Below are positions 1-7,445 of a stretch of DNA of 43,028 bases, piece after piece. Source of the stretch: Chloroflexota bacterium (lineage in GTDB: Bacteria > Chloroflexota > Limnocylindria > Limnocylindrales > CSP1-4); assembly GCA_919901745.1 (NCBI GenBank), contig CAKKPP010000027.1, positions 1 through 43,028 of the forward strand. Reading direction: 5' to 3'. The position numbers were made by a program, and so were the translations under genes. Within the stretch, counting starts at the first letter, position 1. Each line of letters starts with the position of its first letter. The notes beneath the pieces were generated by a model, which was not told the origin of the DNA, searched no databases, and was given only the letters and a program-made list of their open reading frames with translations.

Positions 1-479
1 GCCACCTCGTGTGGCACATCACGGCCTAACTTCCCACGCAGATAAAACAGGGTTCCCGACCAGAACATCTGTTCTACTGTTCAGGCTCATCGCGGCCTCG
101 ACGGGCGTTGCGCAGTCGCACCGACGCATTTCGGTGTCCCGGTTGGAGGTAGAACACGACCCCGTTTGGGTACCCGGGAGGTGGCATGAGCGGGGACTGG
201 TCTCGCTGCGTCTGACCGGCGCGGCCGATCACGACAATCCAGCCGGATGTGCGCGCCGCTTTGTCCGACACCATGCGAGCAGGCGGTCAGAAATCGGGCT
301 GTCGGCTACCGTAGCCACACGATGTCCAGACAACCACGCCTCGGCGGCCGGAGCCGCCCATGGCGGTCTGGAGCATCGATGACTGCGAACGGGTATGGCA
401 ACTCGCGCCGCTCGGGATCACCAGAGGCAGCTGAAGTTCGCGATCAGGGAAGGCGCCACGAAGACATGAGGCCTCCCGT
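1..479. other. Leading region without a convincing gene
   Basis: I see no recognisable gene in this stretch. Short open frames exist on both strands, but they encode Arg/Ala/Gly-rich sequence without a domain, as expected by chance in high-GC DNA. It probably holds the promoter of the regulator that starts at 480. The strip before that GTG contains GAGG at 468-471, a possible weak ribosome binding site. Confidence 0.5.
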
Positions 480-2240
480 GTGACGATTCGGGTCCAGCTC
501 CTTGGGCATCCTCTGATCGAGGTCGACGGTGAGCGTCGCCGATTGGCCGGTCGCAAGCCGTGGGCGTTGCTGGCGTTCCTCCTCCTGGAATCGACCGGTC
601 CGTCGCGCCGCGAGCTGGCCGAAAGAGCCTGGCCGGAAGCGGACGATCCACTTGCCGCAGTTCGCTGGGCGCTGCTCCAGGTCCGGCGGGCGATCGCGCC
701 TGCGCTCGTCGAGGAGGTAGACGGCCGATTCACGATCGCGGACCGGGCCACCTTAGAGGTTGACATCGACGCCCTCGTGTCGGGTCGAGTCGACACGACG
801 AGGGTGGACGTCCTGGTAGGTGGAGAGCTCCTCGAAGGGTTCGCGTTCGACGATGCGCCCGATCTCGACCGCTGGCTGACCCTCCAACGCTCCCGCCTCC
901 GCTCCGCATCGGCCGAAATGCTCCGCTGGGCGGCGACGGTCCTCGCCCCGACCGACCCGGGTCGGGCGAGCGTCCTCGCCGATCGAGCCGCCGCGCTCGA
1001 CCCATTCGACGACGCGATCCATGAGCTGATCGTTGACTGCCACGTCCGCCAGGGCGACCGGCCGGGCGCTCGCGCGTACGTGGAACGCGTCCGAAAGCTC
1101 TATCGCGCCGAACTCGACGAGGATGCGCCGGCGACCATCTCCCGTCCGCTCGAACGTGCCTCCGCGCCGCCCGGTCGGCCTGGCTCGGAACGGCCGTCGA
1201 GCCCGACGCTCCCCGGTGCTGTCGAGGCACGGGTGCTGCTCGACCTCGCCCGCGTCCGGCTCGAGGCAGGTGACTATGATTCCGCGATCGGCCTTGGGCG
1301 CCGGGCAGCCATCGATGCGACGGGGAGTGGCGATGGCTCCCTCGAAGCTCGCGCCACTGTGGACCTCGCCACGACTCTGGCGCACACGATCCGGGGCCGC
1401 GACCGGGAGGCCGAGACCCTATTGCGCACCGCCCTCCAGCTCGCTCGTGCGCTGGACGATCGGCAGCTTGAGGCCGAAGTCGAACGCGAGATCGGATATC
1501 TCCATTTCCTCGGCGCAGACTACGGGGCGGCCGAAGCCGCCCTGGGCCGGGCGATCGCGCTCGGGACCCAGATCAGCGACCCGCTCGCGGTCGGACGCGC
1601 CCGGACCATCCTGGGTGCTTGCCAATCGGATCGGGCCGACTTCGCCGTCGCCGAGGCGACGCTCAGCTCTGCCATCGAGGAGCTCTCGACCGCCGGGGAT
1701 GAGCGCTGGTATGCCTATGCGATGTCCTTCCTGGCGCGGCTGCAGATCAGGACCGGTCGTTCGACGCTCGGCCTTGCGAGCGCGATCTCCTCCATCGCGA
1801 AAGCCCGGAACTCGGGCTGGTTCGCCTTGCTTCCATGGCCGATCGCGATGCTCGGGGAGTCGCAACTCGCGACAGGCGAGATCCGGGCCGCGTCCGAGAC
1901 GTTCGGCGAGGCGTTCGCGCTCGCGCGCGAGATCGACGATCCCTGCTGGCTTGCCATCTCCTTGCGCGGGATGGCCCTCGTCGCACAGCGGGAAGGCGAT
2001 ACGACCAAGGCCATCGACCTCCTGCAGGACGGCTTGCGTTGTGCCCGGATCCAGCCGGGTTCGTACGCTTGGGCGGAGGCGGCCATCCTCACGGACCTCG
2101 TCGTCTTGCAGGGCGGGGAGGATGGGCAGCACCTGGATGACGCGACCCGGATCGTGACCCGTGGCCCGATGCCGGACCTCGCCGCCCTTCTTGCGTCCGC
2201 TACCGCTCCACAAACGCCGGGCCAAACGCAGCGTCCATAG
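480..2240 (+). CDS. SARP/BTAD-family transcriptional regulator with TPR repeats
   Basis: 586-residue cytoplasmic regulator starting at GTG. Residues about 1-100 form a winged-helix DNA-binding domain of the SARP/OmpR type (MTIRVQLLGHPLIEVDG, then RKPWALLAFLLLE and RRELAERAWPEAD). About 100-230 match the bacterial transcriptional activation domain (BTAD), an all-helical TPR-like module ending near VERVRKLYRAELDED. About 250-570 is a run of TPR-like helices with repeated A-x(2)-LG-x-A-I patterns. Family members activate nearby or distant genes by binding direct repeats upstream of promoters. Unlike large AfsR-type regulators there is no AAA/NB-ARC module. The next two genes lie on the same strand after 45 nt and could be controlled by it, but I found no direct-repeat operator. 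Class assignment is firm; targets are unknown. Confidence 0.85.
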   Translation: MTIRVQLLGHPLIEVDGERRRLAGRKPWALLAFLLLESTGPSRRELAERAWPEADDPLAAVRWALLQVRRAIAPALVEEVDGRFTIADRATLEVDIDALVSGRVDTTRVDVLVGGELLEGFAFDDAPDLDRWLTLQRSRLRSASAEMLRWAATVLAPTDPGRASVLADRAAALDPFDDAIHELIVDCHVRQGDRPGARAYVERVRKLYRAELDEDAPATISRPLERASAPPGRPGSERPSSPTLPGAVEARVLLDLARVRLEAGDYDSAIGLGRRAAIDATGSGDGSLEARATVDLATTLAHTIRGRDREAETLLRTALQLARALDDRQLEAEVEREIGYLHFLGADYGAAEAALGRAIALGTQISDPLAVGRARTILGACQSDRADFAVAEATLSSAIEELSTAGDERWYAYAMSFLARLQIRTGRSTLGLASAISSIAKARNSGWFALLPWPIAMLGESQLATGEIRAASETFGEAFALAREIDDPCWLAISLRGMALVAQREGDTTKAIDLLQDGLRCARIQPGSYAWAEAAILTDLVVLQGGEDGQHLDDATRIVTRGPMPDLAALLASATAPQTPGQTQRP

Positions 2241-2285
2241 GGTCGTCGCGACAGCCGGCCACAGTCCGGCCGATGGAGAGACGAC

Positions 2286-2531
2286 ATGAAGTTCATGGAC
2301 ATCCACGATGGGTTCGTGGGAGTGACCGCAGATCAGCTGGCCGACGCGCATGCCGCAGACTTGGCGATCGAAGAGGACGAAGGCGTCCACTTCGAACAGG
2401 CGTGGCTGGACCCGGTCTCAGGCAAGGTCTTCTGCCTCGCCGAGGGCCCGAGCAAGGAGGCCGTCCAGCGTGTTCACGAGCGCGCCGGCCACCCCGCAGG
2501 CGAGACCTACGAGGTCTCGATCTCGGTTTAG
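2286..2531 (+). CDS. DUF4242 (SCO4226-like) small protein
   Basis: 81-residue protein beginning MKFMDIHDGFVGVTADQL. It has the length and pattern of the DUF4242/SCO4226 family: a ferredoxin-like alpha/beta fold, central HFEQAWLDPVSGKVFCLAEGP, and a helix VQRVHERAGH. SCO4226 of Streptomyces binds nickel. The family occurs widely in actinobacteria and Chloroflexota, often beside regulators, and its physiological role is unclear. The ATG at 2286 follows GGAGAG about 8 nt upstream, which supports this start. The stop lies 4 nt before the next ORF's first ATG, so the two are probably cotranscribed and perhaps translationally coupled. Family assignment rests on recalled pattern; nickel binding is only inferred from the family. 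Confidence 0.8.
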   Translation: MKFMDIHDGFVGVTADQLADAHAADLAIEEDEGVHFEQAWLDPVSGKVFCLAEGPSKEAVQRVHERAGHPAGETYEVSISV

Positions 2532-2535
2532 GTCG

Positions 2536-3195
2536 ATGATGGATCCGACCATTCGTGACCAGCACGAAGCCGCCGAGGCCGAATGGCTGACGGCCTGGCT
2601 TGCCGGCCCGAAGCGAACCCGGTGGACGAGCCTCCCGCCGCAGGTCGGCGATGCGGCTCCCGACGTCGAGCTGCCCGATGCGTCGGGTCAGGTCCGCCGA
2701 TTGAGCCAGTGGTGGCGGGTCGGGCCCGTCCACCTCATCTTTCTCCGCCACTTCGGCTGCTCGTGCCTGTCGGAGCGCTGGAATCTCTTGTGCAGCGAGC
2801 TGGTGGCCATCACTGAAGCGGGTGCCGCAACCGTCGCAGTCGCCCAGGGCGAGCCGGAGCGGACGGCCGAGGTCGCCGCCCGGCGCGGCTACCCGTTCCC
2901 GATCCTGTGCGATCCGGATCGGCGCGCCTATGAGGTTTTCGGCCTACTCGAGGGTACGCCATCCCAGGTCCTCCACGACTTCCCGTGGCGGCCGGATGAC
3001 CGCGAGTCGGTGGAGAAAGGGTTCGCGCCGCGTCGGGGGACCGAGCGCGCGGTCGTCGACGATCCTTGGCAACTTCCCGGTGAGTTCATCATCGCCCCGG
3101 GCGGGCGGATCGCTTTGGCCCACCGCTACCAGTACTGCGAAGACTTTCCACCGCAGACCGTTCTACTGAGCGCGATCGCTGCCGCTCGCGTCTGA
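2536..3195 (+). CDS. Peroxiredoxin-like AhpC/TSA-fold protein
   Basis: 219 residues from ATG 2536 (a second ATG follows at 2539). After an N-terminal helix (HEAAEAEWLTAWLAGPKR) comes a thioredoxin-fold AhpC/TSA segment: PQVGDAAPDVELPDASGQ, then VHLIFLRHFGCSCLSERW. The FGCSC site sits where peroxiredoxin-like PRXL2/AAED1-type proteins carry FGCxxC, so a thiol redox function is likely. Later elements (VAVAQGEPERTAEVAARRGYPFPIL and CDPDRRAYEVFGL) are typical of alkyl hydroperoxide reductase-like folds. C-x-C spacing rather than C-x-x-C is notable. It directly follows the DUF4242 gene, suggesting a two-gene unit for metal or redox stress. The electron donor and substrate cannot be read from sequence. 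Confidence 0.75.
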   Translation: MMDPTIRDQHEAAEAEWLTAWLAGPKRTRWTSLPPQVGDAAPDVELPDASGQVRRLSQWWRVGPVHLIFLRHFGCSCLSERWNLLCSELVAITEAGAATVAVAQGEPERTAEVAARRGYPFPILCDPDRRAYEVFGLLEGTPSQVLHDFPWRPDDRESVEKGFAPRRGTERAVVDDPWQLPGEFIIAPGGRIALAHRYQYCEDFPPQTVLLSAIAAARV

Positions 3196-3307
3196 CCCGG
3201 CGCTCGACGAGGTCTAGCGATGCGTCGAGACCGGCGCCGAGATACGGCTTCGCCAGATCCGAAGGACACCGGCGATACGGGTCGACCGACGACCCTCACG
3301 ATGGGCG

Positions 3308-3397
3308 ATGGCCGAAGACGTGTTCCCGACCCATGCCGGCTGCTCGCTCGTCGACGACGTCGGGGAAGTCGTCGCCGAGAACGATGAAAGGAGGTGA
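3308..3397 (+). CDS. Possible 29-aa small ORF coupled to the next gene
   Basis: A 29-codon frame starts MAEDVFPTHAGCSLVDDVGE and ends with AGG AGG TGA. The last codons and stop are thus embedded in the ribosome binding site of the next gene (3388-3398). Third codon positions are almost all G or C, in keeping with genuine genes here. No Shine-Dalgarno is evident in front of its ATG, and the peptide matches nothing I know. If translated, its termination would fall exactly on the downstream Shine-Dalgarno, a layout usual for coupled or leader peptides. It may equally be chance. Confidence 0.3.
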   Translation: MAEDVFPTHAGCSLVDDVGEVVAENDERR

Positions 3398-3398
3398 T
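3388..3398 (+). promoter_or_regulatory. Near-perfect Shine-Dalgarno sequence
   Basis: AAGGAGGTGAT lies 4 nt before ATG 3403. It is almost the full complement of the 16S rRNA 3' end, far stronger than most sites in this window, and sets the start of the 63-aa protein. It implies high translation. Confidence 0.85.
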
Positions 3399-3402
3399 AA
3401 CG

Positions 3403-3594
3403 ATGTCGTTCATACCCGAGCTGCACGGGCAGCTGGCACGGGAGCGGATCGAGCGAGAGATTGCGACGGCCGAGCTCCTGCGTCAGACCCGCCAGCCATC
3501 CAAGTCTCTCCGCCAGGCGGTCGGCCACCGGTTCATCCGGATCGGTGCCCGTCTCGCGGCGGAGCCCGCATTCGAGTCGGCCCGGTCCCGCTGA
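3403..3594 (+). CDS. Small basic amphipathic protein, unknown function
   Basis: 63 residues starting MSFIPELHGQLARERIEREI and ending AEPAFESARSR. It has no signal peptide, membrane segment or cysteine. The first half is Arg/Glu-rich and should form one amphipathic helix (ARERIEREIATAELLRQTR); the second half is basic (RQAVGHRFIRIGARLA). Start choice is fixed by the near-perfect ribosome binding site. It resembles, in its first about 35 residues, the small protein at 40009-40248 (shared H-x-A-x2-RI-x-RE-x-A-x-A pattern). A 12-bp perfect hairpin spans its stop codon. I do not recognise a named family; a small nucleic-acid- or membrane-associated protein is possible but unproven. Confidence 0.65.
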   Translation: MSFIPELHGQLARERIEREIATAELLRQTRQPSKSLRQAVGHRFIRIGARLAAEPAFESARSR

Positions 3595-3609
3595 GGCCCG
3601 GGCCGACTC
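3574..3609 (+). terminator. 12-bp hairpin over the stop codon of the small protein
   Basis: GAGTCGGCCCGG (3574-3585) and CCGGGCCGACTC (3598-3609) are perfect inverted repeats around a 12-nt loop that contains the TGA stop (3592-3594). There is no U tract, so it may be an intrinsic-like terminator or an mRNA-stabilising hairpin. Confidence 0.55.
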
Positions 3610-3967
3610 CCCCAACATCAAGGTGCCAAGGGCGCGGGTTCGGGACGAGTTCGACGGGGGCGACGTCAGCGTGGCCGACGATCCTTGAACGCCAAGGGTG
3701 GGGGAGGCGGTCATGCCGGCTGGTCATCAGCTTCGACGCGAGGGTTCGTGCGATTGATGAGCAATAGGCCCTGCGGTATCTGAGTTCTGGAGGCGCAATC
3801 CCTCTCGCCCCGACCAATCTGATGTTCGGCGCCTCCGTTGTCGCTCGCCGGATCCGACGGTAGCCCTGCGCATCGACCAGGTGGTCTTGGCTCACGGCTC
3901 CCCTGGTCTGCTGACCTTGCGCTCCCTATCGTCACGCCATCGTGGCAGCAGGATGGAGGGAGCGGAC
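3610..3967. other. Non-coding or degraded stretch
   Basis: About 360 bp with no recognisable gene on either strand. Base composition is slightly lower in GC than its surroundings near 3740-3800. No tRNA T-arm, terminator with U tract or insertion-sequence terminal repeat was found. Its end carries GGAGG (3956-3960), the ribosome binding site for the GTG at 3968. Confidence 0.4.
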
Positions 3968-4520
3968 GTGAAGTTCAGCAACACCGACGGGATGGCGTTC
4001 ATCGGGCCGGGCTCGGAGTGGTTCTGGACGGCGGTCAGCGGGATCGTCCTCGCCATCACGTTCATCGCCATCACGTTCATCGCCATCTACCGGCAGCTCC
4101 GGGGACAGCGGGAGCAGGCCCGCCACAACACGCAGCTCCTCCGCAGCCAGGCGCACTACAACGCGCTGATGATCGAACATCGTCCCTGGGAGATGTTGGT
4201 CCGACAACGAAGGCTTGGCGAGCATCATGAGTGCTGGCCTGGTCACGCCCGAGGCGTTGAACGAGGCCGAGTGGCTCAGATGCAGTAGCCACATCTTCCT
4301 GCAGATCGATGGGTGGGAGTACCTGTACTACCAGCACCGCGACCGGTCGGTCCCGAAGGAGCTCTGGGAAGGTGAAGACGTCTTCTTCAGGAACCAGGTT
4401 GCAGCGAATCCGGGTTACGCTCGCTTCTGGTCGGAGAACGAGACGTCCTTTGCCGAACCGTTCCACTCGCACGTCGCAGGGGCATTCGCCAAGAAGGATG
4501 CGTCGCCACCGGACTCTTAG
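3968..4520 (+). pseudogene. Frameshifted membrane-anchored DUF4760-like protein
   Basis: Two adjacent frames together encode one protein. The first part begins at GTG 3968 after GGAGGGAG: an N-terminal membrane segment (WFWTAVSGIVLAITFIAI) is followed by YRQLRGQREQARHNTQLLRSQ and ends in EMLV. The rest continues in the next frame as DNEGLASIMSAGLVTPEAL, then EWLRCSSHIFLQIDGWEYLY, ending KKDASPPDS before TAG. Removing one C of the CC at 4201-4202 restores a continuous reading through MLV-DNEG-LASIM. The layout is that of a known membrane-anchored DUF4760-like family of unknown function. It is either a real frameshift mutation or a one-base sequence error. Its stop overlaps the convergent toxin stop by 4 nt (TTAG). 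Confidence 0.75.
4045..4074 (+). repeat. 15-bp tandem duplication inside a membrane segment
   Basis: The unit ATCGCCATCACGTTC-type sequence occurs twice in a row (the exact phase is arbitrary, about 4045-4082 including a partial third copy). It encodes AITFIAITFIAIY, so the duplication lengthens the hydrophobic segment by five residues without breaking the frame. Confidence 0.6.
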
Positions 4521-4912
4521 CGCGGCGTGGTTGTCGGCAACCCCATGAGCCTGGCCGCTTCGACCATCCGCTCGTCGTACGTCACGATCGCTTCGAGATC
4601 GTCACCGACAGCCAATGCGGTCGCGAGGTGGATGGCGTCGAGTGTTCGGAGCACCTGCGGCTCCAGGGTGCCCGCCGCGTCGAGGATCCGATCGTCGATC
4701 CCGATCAGGTCGACGCGGCGCAGACCCTCTCGGACCGTCGCCAGGGCATCCGGCCCAAGGTGACGGATCGCGCGCAGCGATTCTGTGCGCAACAAGGCTG
4801 AGGAAACGCGGCGTGCGGCGCGGTCGGCGAGGAACGTCCGAACTGCCGTGGACTCCGTCTCGTCGACGACGAGCTTGACGAAGGCCGAGCTATCAAGGTA
4901 CAGCGCGCTCAA
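4517..4912 (-). CDS. VapC-type PIN-domain toxin ribonuclease
   Basis: 131-residue PIN-domain protein starting MSALYLDSSAFVKLVVDE. The first acidic residue of the metal site is in YLDSSAFVKL, the second in RTESLRA, and the third and fourth in LDAIHLATAL and TYDERM. These are the usual positions of the Mg-binding acidic cluster in VapC endoribonucleases, which cleave tRNA or rRNA. Length is typical. Its start is TTG and overlaps the antitoxin stop by 4 nt (TTGA, 4909-4912), so translation is coupled to the upstream antitoxin. The convergent frameshifted gene overlaps its 3' end. All catalytic acidic residues seem present, so it should be active if expressed. Confidence 0.9.
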   Translation of the reverse strand: MSALYLDSSAFVKLVVDETESTAVRTFLADRAARRVSSALLRTESLRAIRHLGPDALATVREGLRRVDLIGIDDRILDAAGTLEPQVLRTLDAIHLATALAVGDDLEAIVTYDERMVEAARLMGLPTTTPR

Positions 4913-5172
4913 TCAGCACGTCCCTCTGCCACCAATTGCGATGGCGCCGTGGCATCTGGCGCGAGATGGACGGGCATGAGGTCCAGGAGGTCGGCCTCCG
5001 CACGACGCAGGAGTCCCTCTCGTTCCAATCTGGCCAGGCCGCTCGGCATCGTTCGTAGCAGGAGGGCGACGGGACGCCCACGGTCCGTGACCTCTACGGT
5101 CTCGCCCGCAGCCACGCGTCGCAGGATGGCACTTGCCTGACGCCGCAGTTCACGGACCCCAACGCGCTCCAT
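4909..5172 (-). CDS. Phd/YefM-type antitoxin (VapB-like)
   Basis: 87 residues from ATG 5172 (MERVGVRELRRQASAILRRV). The N-terminal half has the Phd/YefM DNA-binding fold signature, including AGETVEVTDRGRPVALLL. The C-terminal half (RLEREGLLRRAEADLLD and after) is the toxin-neutralising tail. An upstream in-frame ATG at 5181 is an alternative, but MERVGVRELR is the usual family start. The gene lies first in a two-gene unit with the PIN toxin. Such antitoxins repress their own operon, with stronger repression when toxin is bound. The AT-richer strip just upstream (TGTAGCACA, about 5181-5189) may contain the operator, although no clear palindrome was found. Confidence 0.87.
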   Translation of the reverse strand: MERVGVRELRRQASAILRRVAAGETVEVTDRGRPVALLLRTMPSGLARLEREGLLRRAEADLLDLMPVHLAPDATAPSQLVAEGRAD

Positions 5173-5295
5173 GTGCGACATTGTAGCACACCACGGCCTC
5201 AACCGCTTGGCGATATTGGTCGTCACGGCCGAGGCGCCACTCCGTCGATATCGCGACCGGGCGGCGGACCGATTCCGTCGGTCTGGGGCAGGTGA

Positions 5296-5324
5296 GCGGC
5301 CGCGGGCGCATGCTCCGCGGCCGC
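5296..5324 (-). terminator. GC hairpin downstream of the monooxygenase-like gene
   Basis: GCGGCCGCGG (5296-5305) and CCGCGGCCGC (5315-5324) form a perfect 10-bp stem with a 9-nt loop, 14 nt beyond the stop of the minus-strand gene ending at 5338. No U tract follows; a termination or 3'-stabilising role is inferred. Confidence 0.55.
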
Positions 5325-5337
5325 CCTGTGGTCGGTC

Positions 5338-5622
5338 TCAGTACAGCCTGGCGTCGGCCTCCTCGACGATCCAGACCTGCGGCCGCCCTTCGACACCCCC
5401 GCGCTCCATCGCCGCGGGGAGCGACGGGTCCTGCGAGAACGCCCGAGCGCCCTCGATCGTCGCGAACTCGTTCACGATCACGATCGAGTTCTGGTCCGCC
5501 ACCTCACGACTGACCGAGTGGCCGGTCGCGCCGTGCCGGCGACGAGTGTCCTCGTGCTCCGTGAACACCGGGAACCAGCGGTCGTAGTCGGCCACGTGGT
5601 GCTGGACGATCACCTTCGTCAT
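5338..5622 (-). CDS. Dimeric alpha/beta-barrel protein (antibiotic monooxygenase-like)
   Basis: 94-residue protein starting MTKVIVQHHVADYDRWFPVF. It has the layout of the ferredoxin-like dimeric alpha/beta-barrel superfamily (antibiotic biosynthesis monooxygenase, Dabb and related): a first beta strand KVIVQHHV, a helix around DYDRWFPVFTEHEDTRRRHG, strands GHSVSREV and SIVIVNEF, a helix ARAFSQDPSLPAAM, and a last strand QVWIVEE. Substrate and catalytic role cannot be assigned. It diverges from a MarR regulator, and a 26-bp palindrome lies between them, so it is the likely target of that regulator. An AAAGGA about 12 nt upstream of the ATG is the probable ribosome binding site. Confidence 0.75.
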   Translation of the reverse strand: MTKVIVQHHVADYDRWFPVFTEHEDTRRRHGATGHSVSREVADQNSIVIVNEFATIEGARAFSQDPSLPAAMERGGVEGRPQVWIVEEADARLY

Positions 5623-5673
5623 CGCTGGACGCCATCCTTTCGCCCTGGACCGAGCCTTGGTGGCTGGTCATTA

Positions 5674-5699
5674 GGTGCCTAACTATATGGTTAGGCACC
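5674..5699. promoter_or_regulatory. Palindromic MarR operator
   Basis: GGTGCCTAAC (5674-5683) and GTTAGGCACC (5690-5699) are perfect 10-bp inverted repeats with a 6-nt TATATG centre. The site lies between divergent genes, one of them a MarR regulator, where MarR dimers normally bind. It should control both directions. Confidence 0.85.
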
Positions 5700-5743
5700 G
5701 TATTGTCAATAGCCGTATCATGCATCTCGTGACAAGGATCCAG

Positions 5744-6220
5744 ATGCCCGACGACTTCTACGACCAGACACCGGACGGGAACGTTCTGGCGACCGAGGCG
5801 GTGATGAACACGATCCGCACGGCCGACATGCTGTTCGATCAGATCGGGCGACTCCTCCGTCCGCTCAACGTCAGCGCCGCGGGCGGTCTCGTCCTGGGGA
5901 TCCTCCGCGACCAAGGGTCGATGTCTCCGTCCGAGCTTGGTGAGCGGCTCATCGTCACCCGCGCCACGGTGACCGGTCTCCTCGACTCGCTCGAGCAGCG
6001 TGGGTTCGTCCGCCGTTCCGCGAATCCGGCCGACCGGCGGAGCCTGGTCGTCCAGATCACGCCAGCGGGCCTCGCCGTCCTCCAGGAGCTCCGGACAATC
6101 GTTCATCGCAACGAGAAGGCCTGGCTGGACGGCTTCTCTGAGCCGGCCCTGCGAGCGTACATCGAGCAGCTGCACCGGATCCAGGACGGTGTCGCCGCGG
6201 TATCCGAAGATGGCAGCTGA
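5744..6220 (+). CDS. MarR-family transcriptional regulator
   Basis: 158 residues from ATG 5744 (MPDDFYDQTPDGN), chosen because AAGGA stands 5 nt before it. Longer in-frame starts would lie in or next to the operator palindrome. The winged helix-turn-helix is seen in SMSPSELGERLIVTRATVTG (recognition helix region) followed by LLDSLEQRGFVRR and the wing NPADRRSLVVQITPAG, a textbook MarR pattern including the DRR motif. Terminal helices (HRNEKAWLDGFSEPALRAYI) form the dimer interface. The protein probably represses itself and the divergent monooxygenase-like gene through the palindrome at 5674-5699. The ligand is unknown; phenolic or drug-like compounds are common for the family. Confidence 0.9.
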   Translation: MPDDFYDQTPDGNVLATEAVMNTIRTADMLFDQIGRLLRPLNVSAAGGLVLGILRDQGSMSPSELGERLIVTRATVTGLLDSLEQRGFVRRSANPADRRSLVVQITPAGLAVLQELRTIVHRNEKAWLDGFSEPALRAYIEQLHRIQDGVAAVSEDGS

Positions 6221-6302
6221 GCTCGACCACGCGATCAGGTCATCGCGTCGCATCGGACTCGGGCATCGGTCAGTCCGCCGCCGATGAACCCTGACGAGCC
6301 GG

Positions 6303-7445
6303 TCATGGCAGGCCGCCATCTTGCCACCAGGTGACGAGGGCCGGCAGGTCAGGGTTCGTGGCGTTCAGGGCCCCGTACAGTCCGGCCCGCTCGTTGATCC
6401 ATCGAATCGCGGCCCGATTGTTCGATGCGCGGCGGTAACAGGCGATCCGACCCGCACTCCATGCCGTCTCGCCGGGAGTACCGTCCAGACACCCGCCCGA
6501 ACTCGCCGAGACTCCCACCTGGGCGATGCGTCGGCCATACCAGGCCTGGAGCGCAGCCGGCGTGGTGAATCTGAACCACCCGACATCCTCGATGAGCGTG
6601 TCGTTGGGCAGGCAGTCGATCGCACCCAGGTCTCCGACCGGATCGGCGACACCCGCGTGAGCGGCCGCGTCCGCCGCGGCGTCATATGCCTTGCAGGACG
6701 GGCGCAACCACCCGGGGACCTGGTCCATCACGAACTGCTCGTCGGGCGTGAGGCCGGCACTCGTCGGGTTCGGCTGGAGCATGGCCGCATTCCACCACCA
6801 GTCCACGAGCGCCTGCAGGTCGCCTGGCGTGGCCGCGGCGGACGCGAGGACGCGGACCCGCTCGTCCATCCAGACCACGCGGGTCAGGCCGGCGGCCGCG
6901 TCGATCCAGCAGAGCGCCCGACCGTATGAGTAGTCCACCTCACCAGGTCGTCCATTCCAGCAGCCGCTTGACCCGGGCACGACACTCGATGAGGCGACGC
7001 GCGCCCGGTATCCGCTCTGCGTCGCTGGGGTATCGGGCAGAAGCTCGTAGGTGACCTCCTGGGGGCTTCCTGCCGCGTGACAGTTGACGGCGGCGATGGC
7101 GTCGGCGGACCGCAGTGGGTCCGAGATCGCCGGCGAGAGGATCGTGCAGGAACCGGCCAGCGCCTTCGGGACCGCCAGCATCAAACGATCGATGTCCGCC
7201 GAGCGCCAGGCGGACGGCGTCATCACGGGCGTTTCCTCGGGTGGCACGGACACCGTCGCCGAGGGCGACGCCGTCTCGGTCGCGGACGTTGGAGCCGGCG
7301 ATCCGACCGGGGTAGCAGCGGGGCCCGGGCCCGTGACGACCAGTGCCGCGTAACTCCCGGTCGCGCTCAGCAAGACGACGAGGAGCCCCGCGATGATCGG
7401 CCCGGCCGGCGCAAACTCCCACGCGGGCACCCGTCGCCTAGTCAC
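6303..7445 (-). CDS. Membrane-anchored protein with two tandem 4-Cys domains
   Basis: 380 residues with a GTG start. One membrane segment near residues 14-38 (PIIAGLLVVLLSATGSYAALVV) is followed by a Pro/Ser/Thr/Ala-rich linker (about 40-85) and two homologous extracellular domains. Each domain has SC, then N/DC, then GC-x-(D/N)-G, then (L/A)C, and ends in ...DLQALVDWWW or ...DLPALVTWW. Compare SSGCWNGRPGEVDYSYGRAL with SGGCLDGTPGETAWSAGRIA: an internal duplication with four conserved cysteines per copy, probably two disulfides each. The start overlaps the upstream gene by 8 nt, so both are one operon. I do not recognise the domain; a surface sensor or ligand-binding role is possible. Confidence 0.75.
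   Translation of the reverse strand: MTRRRVPAWEFAPAGPIIAGLLVVLLSATGSYAALVVTGPGPAATPVGSPAPTSATETASPSATVSVPPEETPVMTPSAWRSADIDRLMLAVPKALAGSCTILSPAISDPLRSADAIAAVNCHAAGSPQEVTYELLPDTPATQSGYRARVASSSVVPGSSGCWNGRPGEVDYSYGRALCWIDAAAGLTRVVWMDERVRVLASAAATPGDLQALVDWWWNAAMLQPNPTSAGLTPDEQFVMDQVPGWLRPSCKAYDAAADAAAHAGVADPVGDLGAIDCLPNDTLIEDVGWFRFTTPAALQAWYGRRIAQVGVSASSGGCLDGTPGETAWSAGRIACYRRASNNRAAIRWINERAGLYGALNATNPDLPALVTWWQDGGLP

Noticed and set aside
74..274. A 66-codon minus-strand frame in the leading region.
   Set aside because: No ribosome site or recognisable domain; biased composition as expected by chance.
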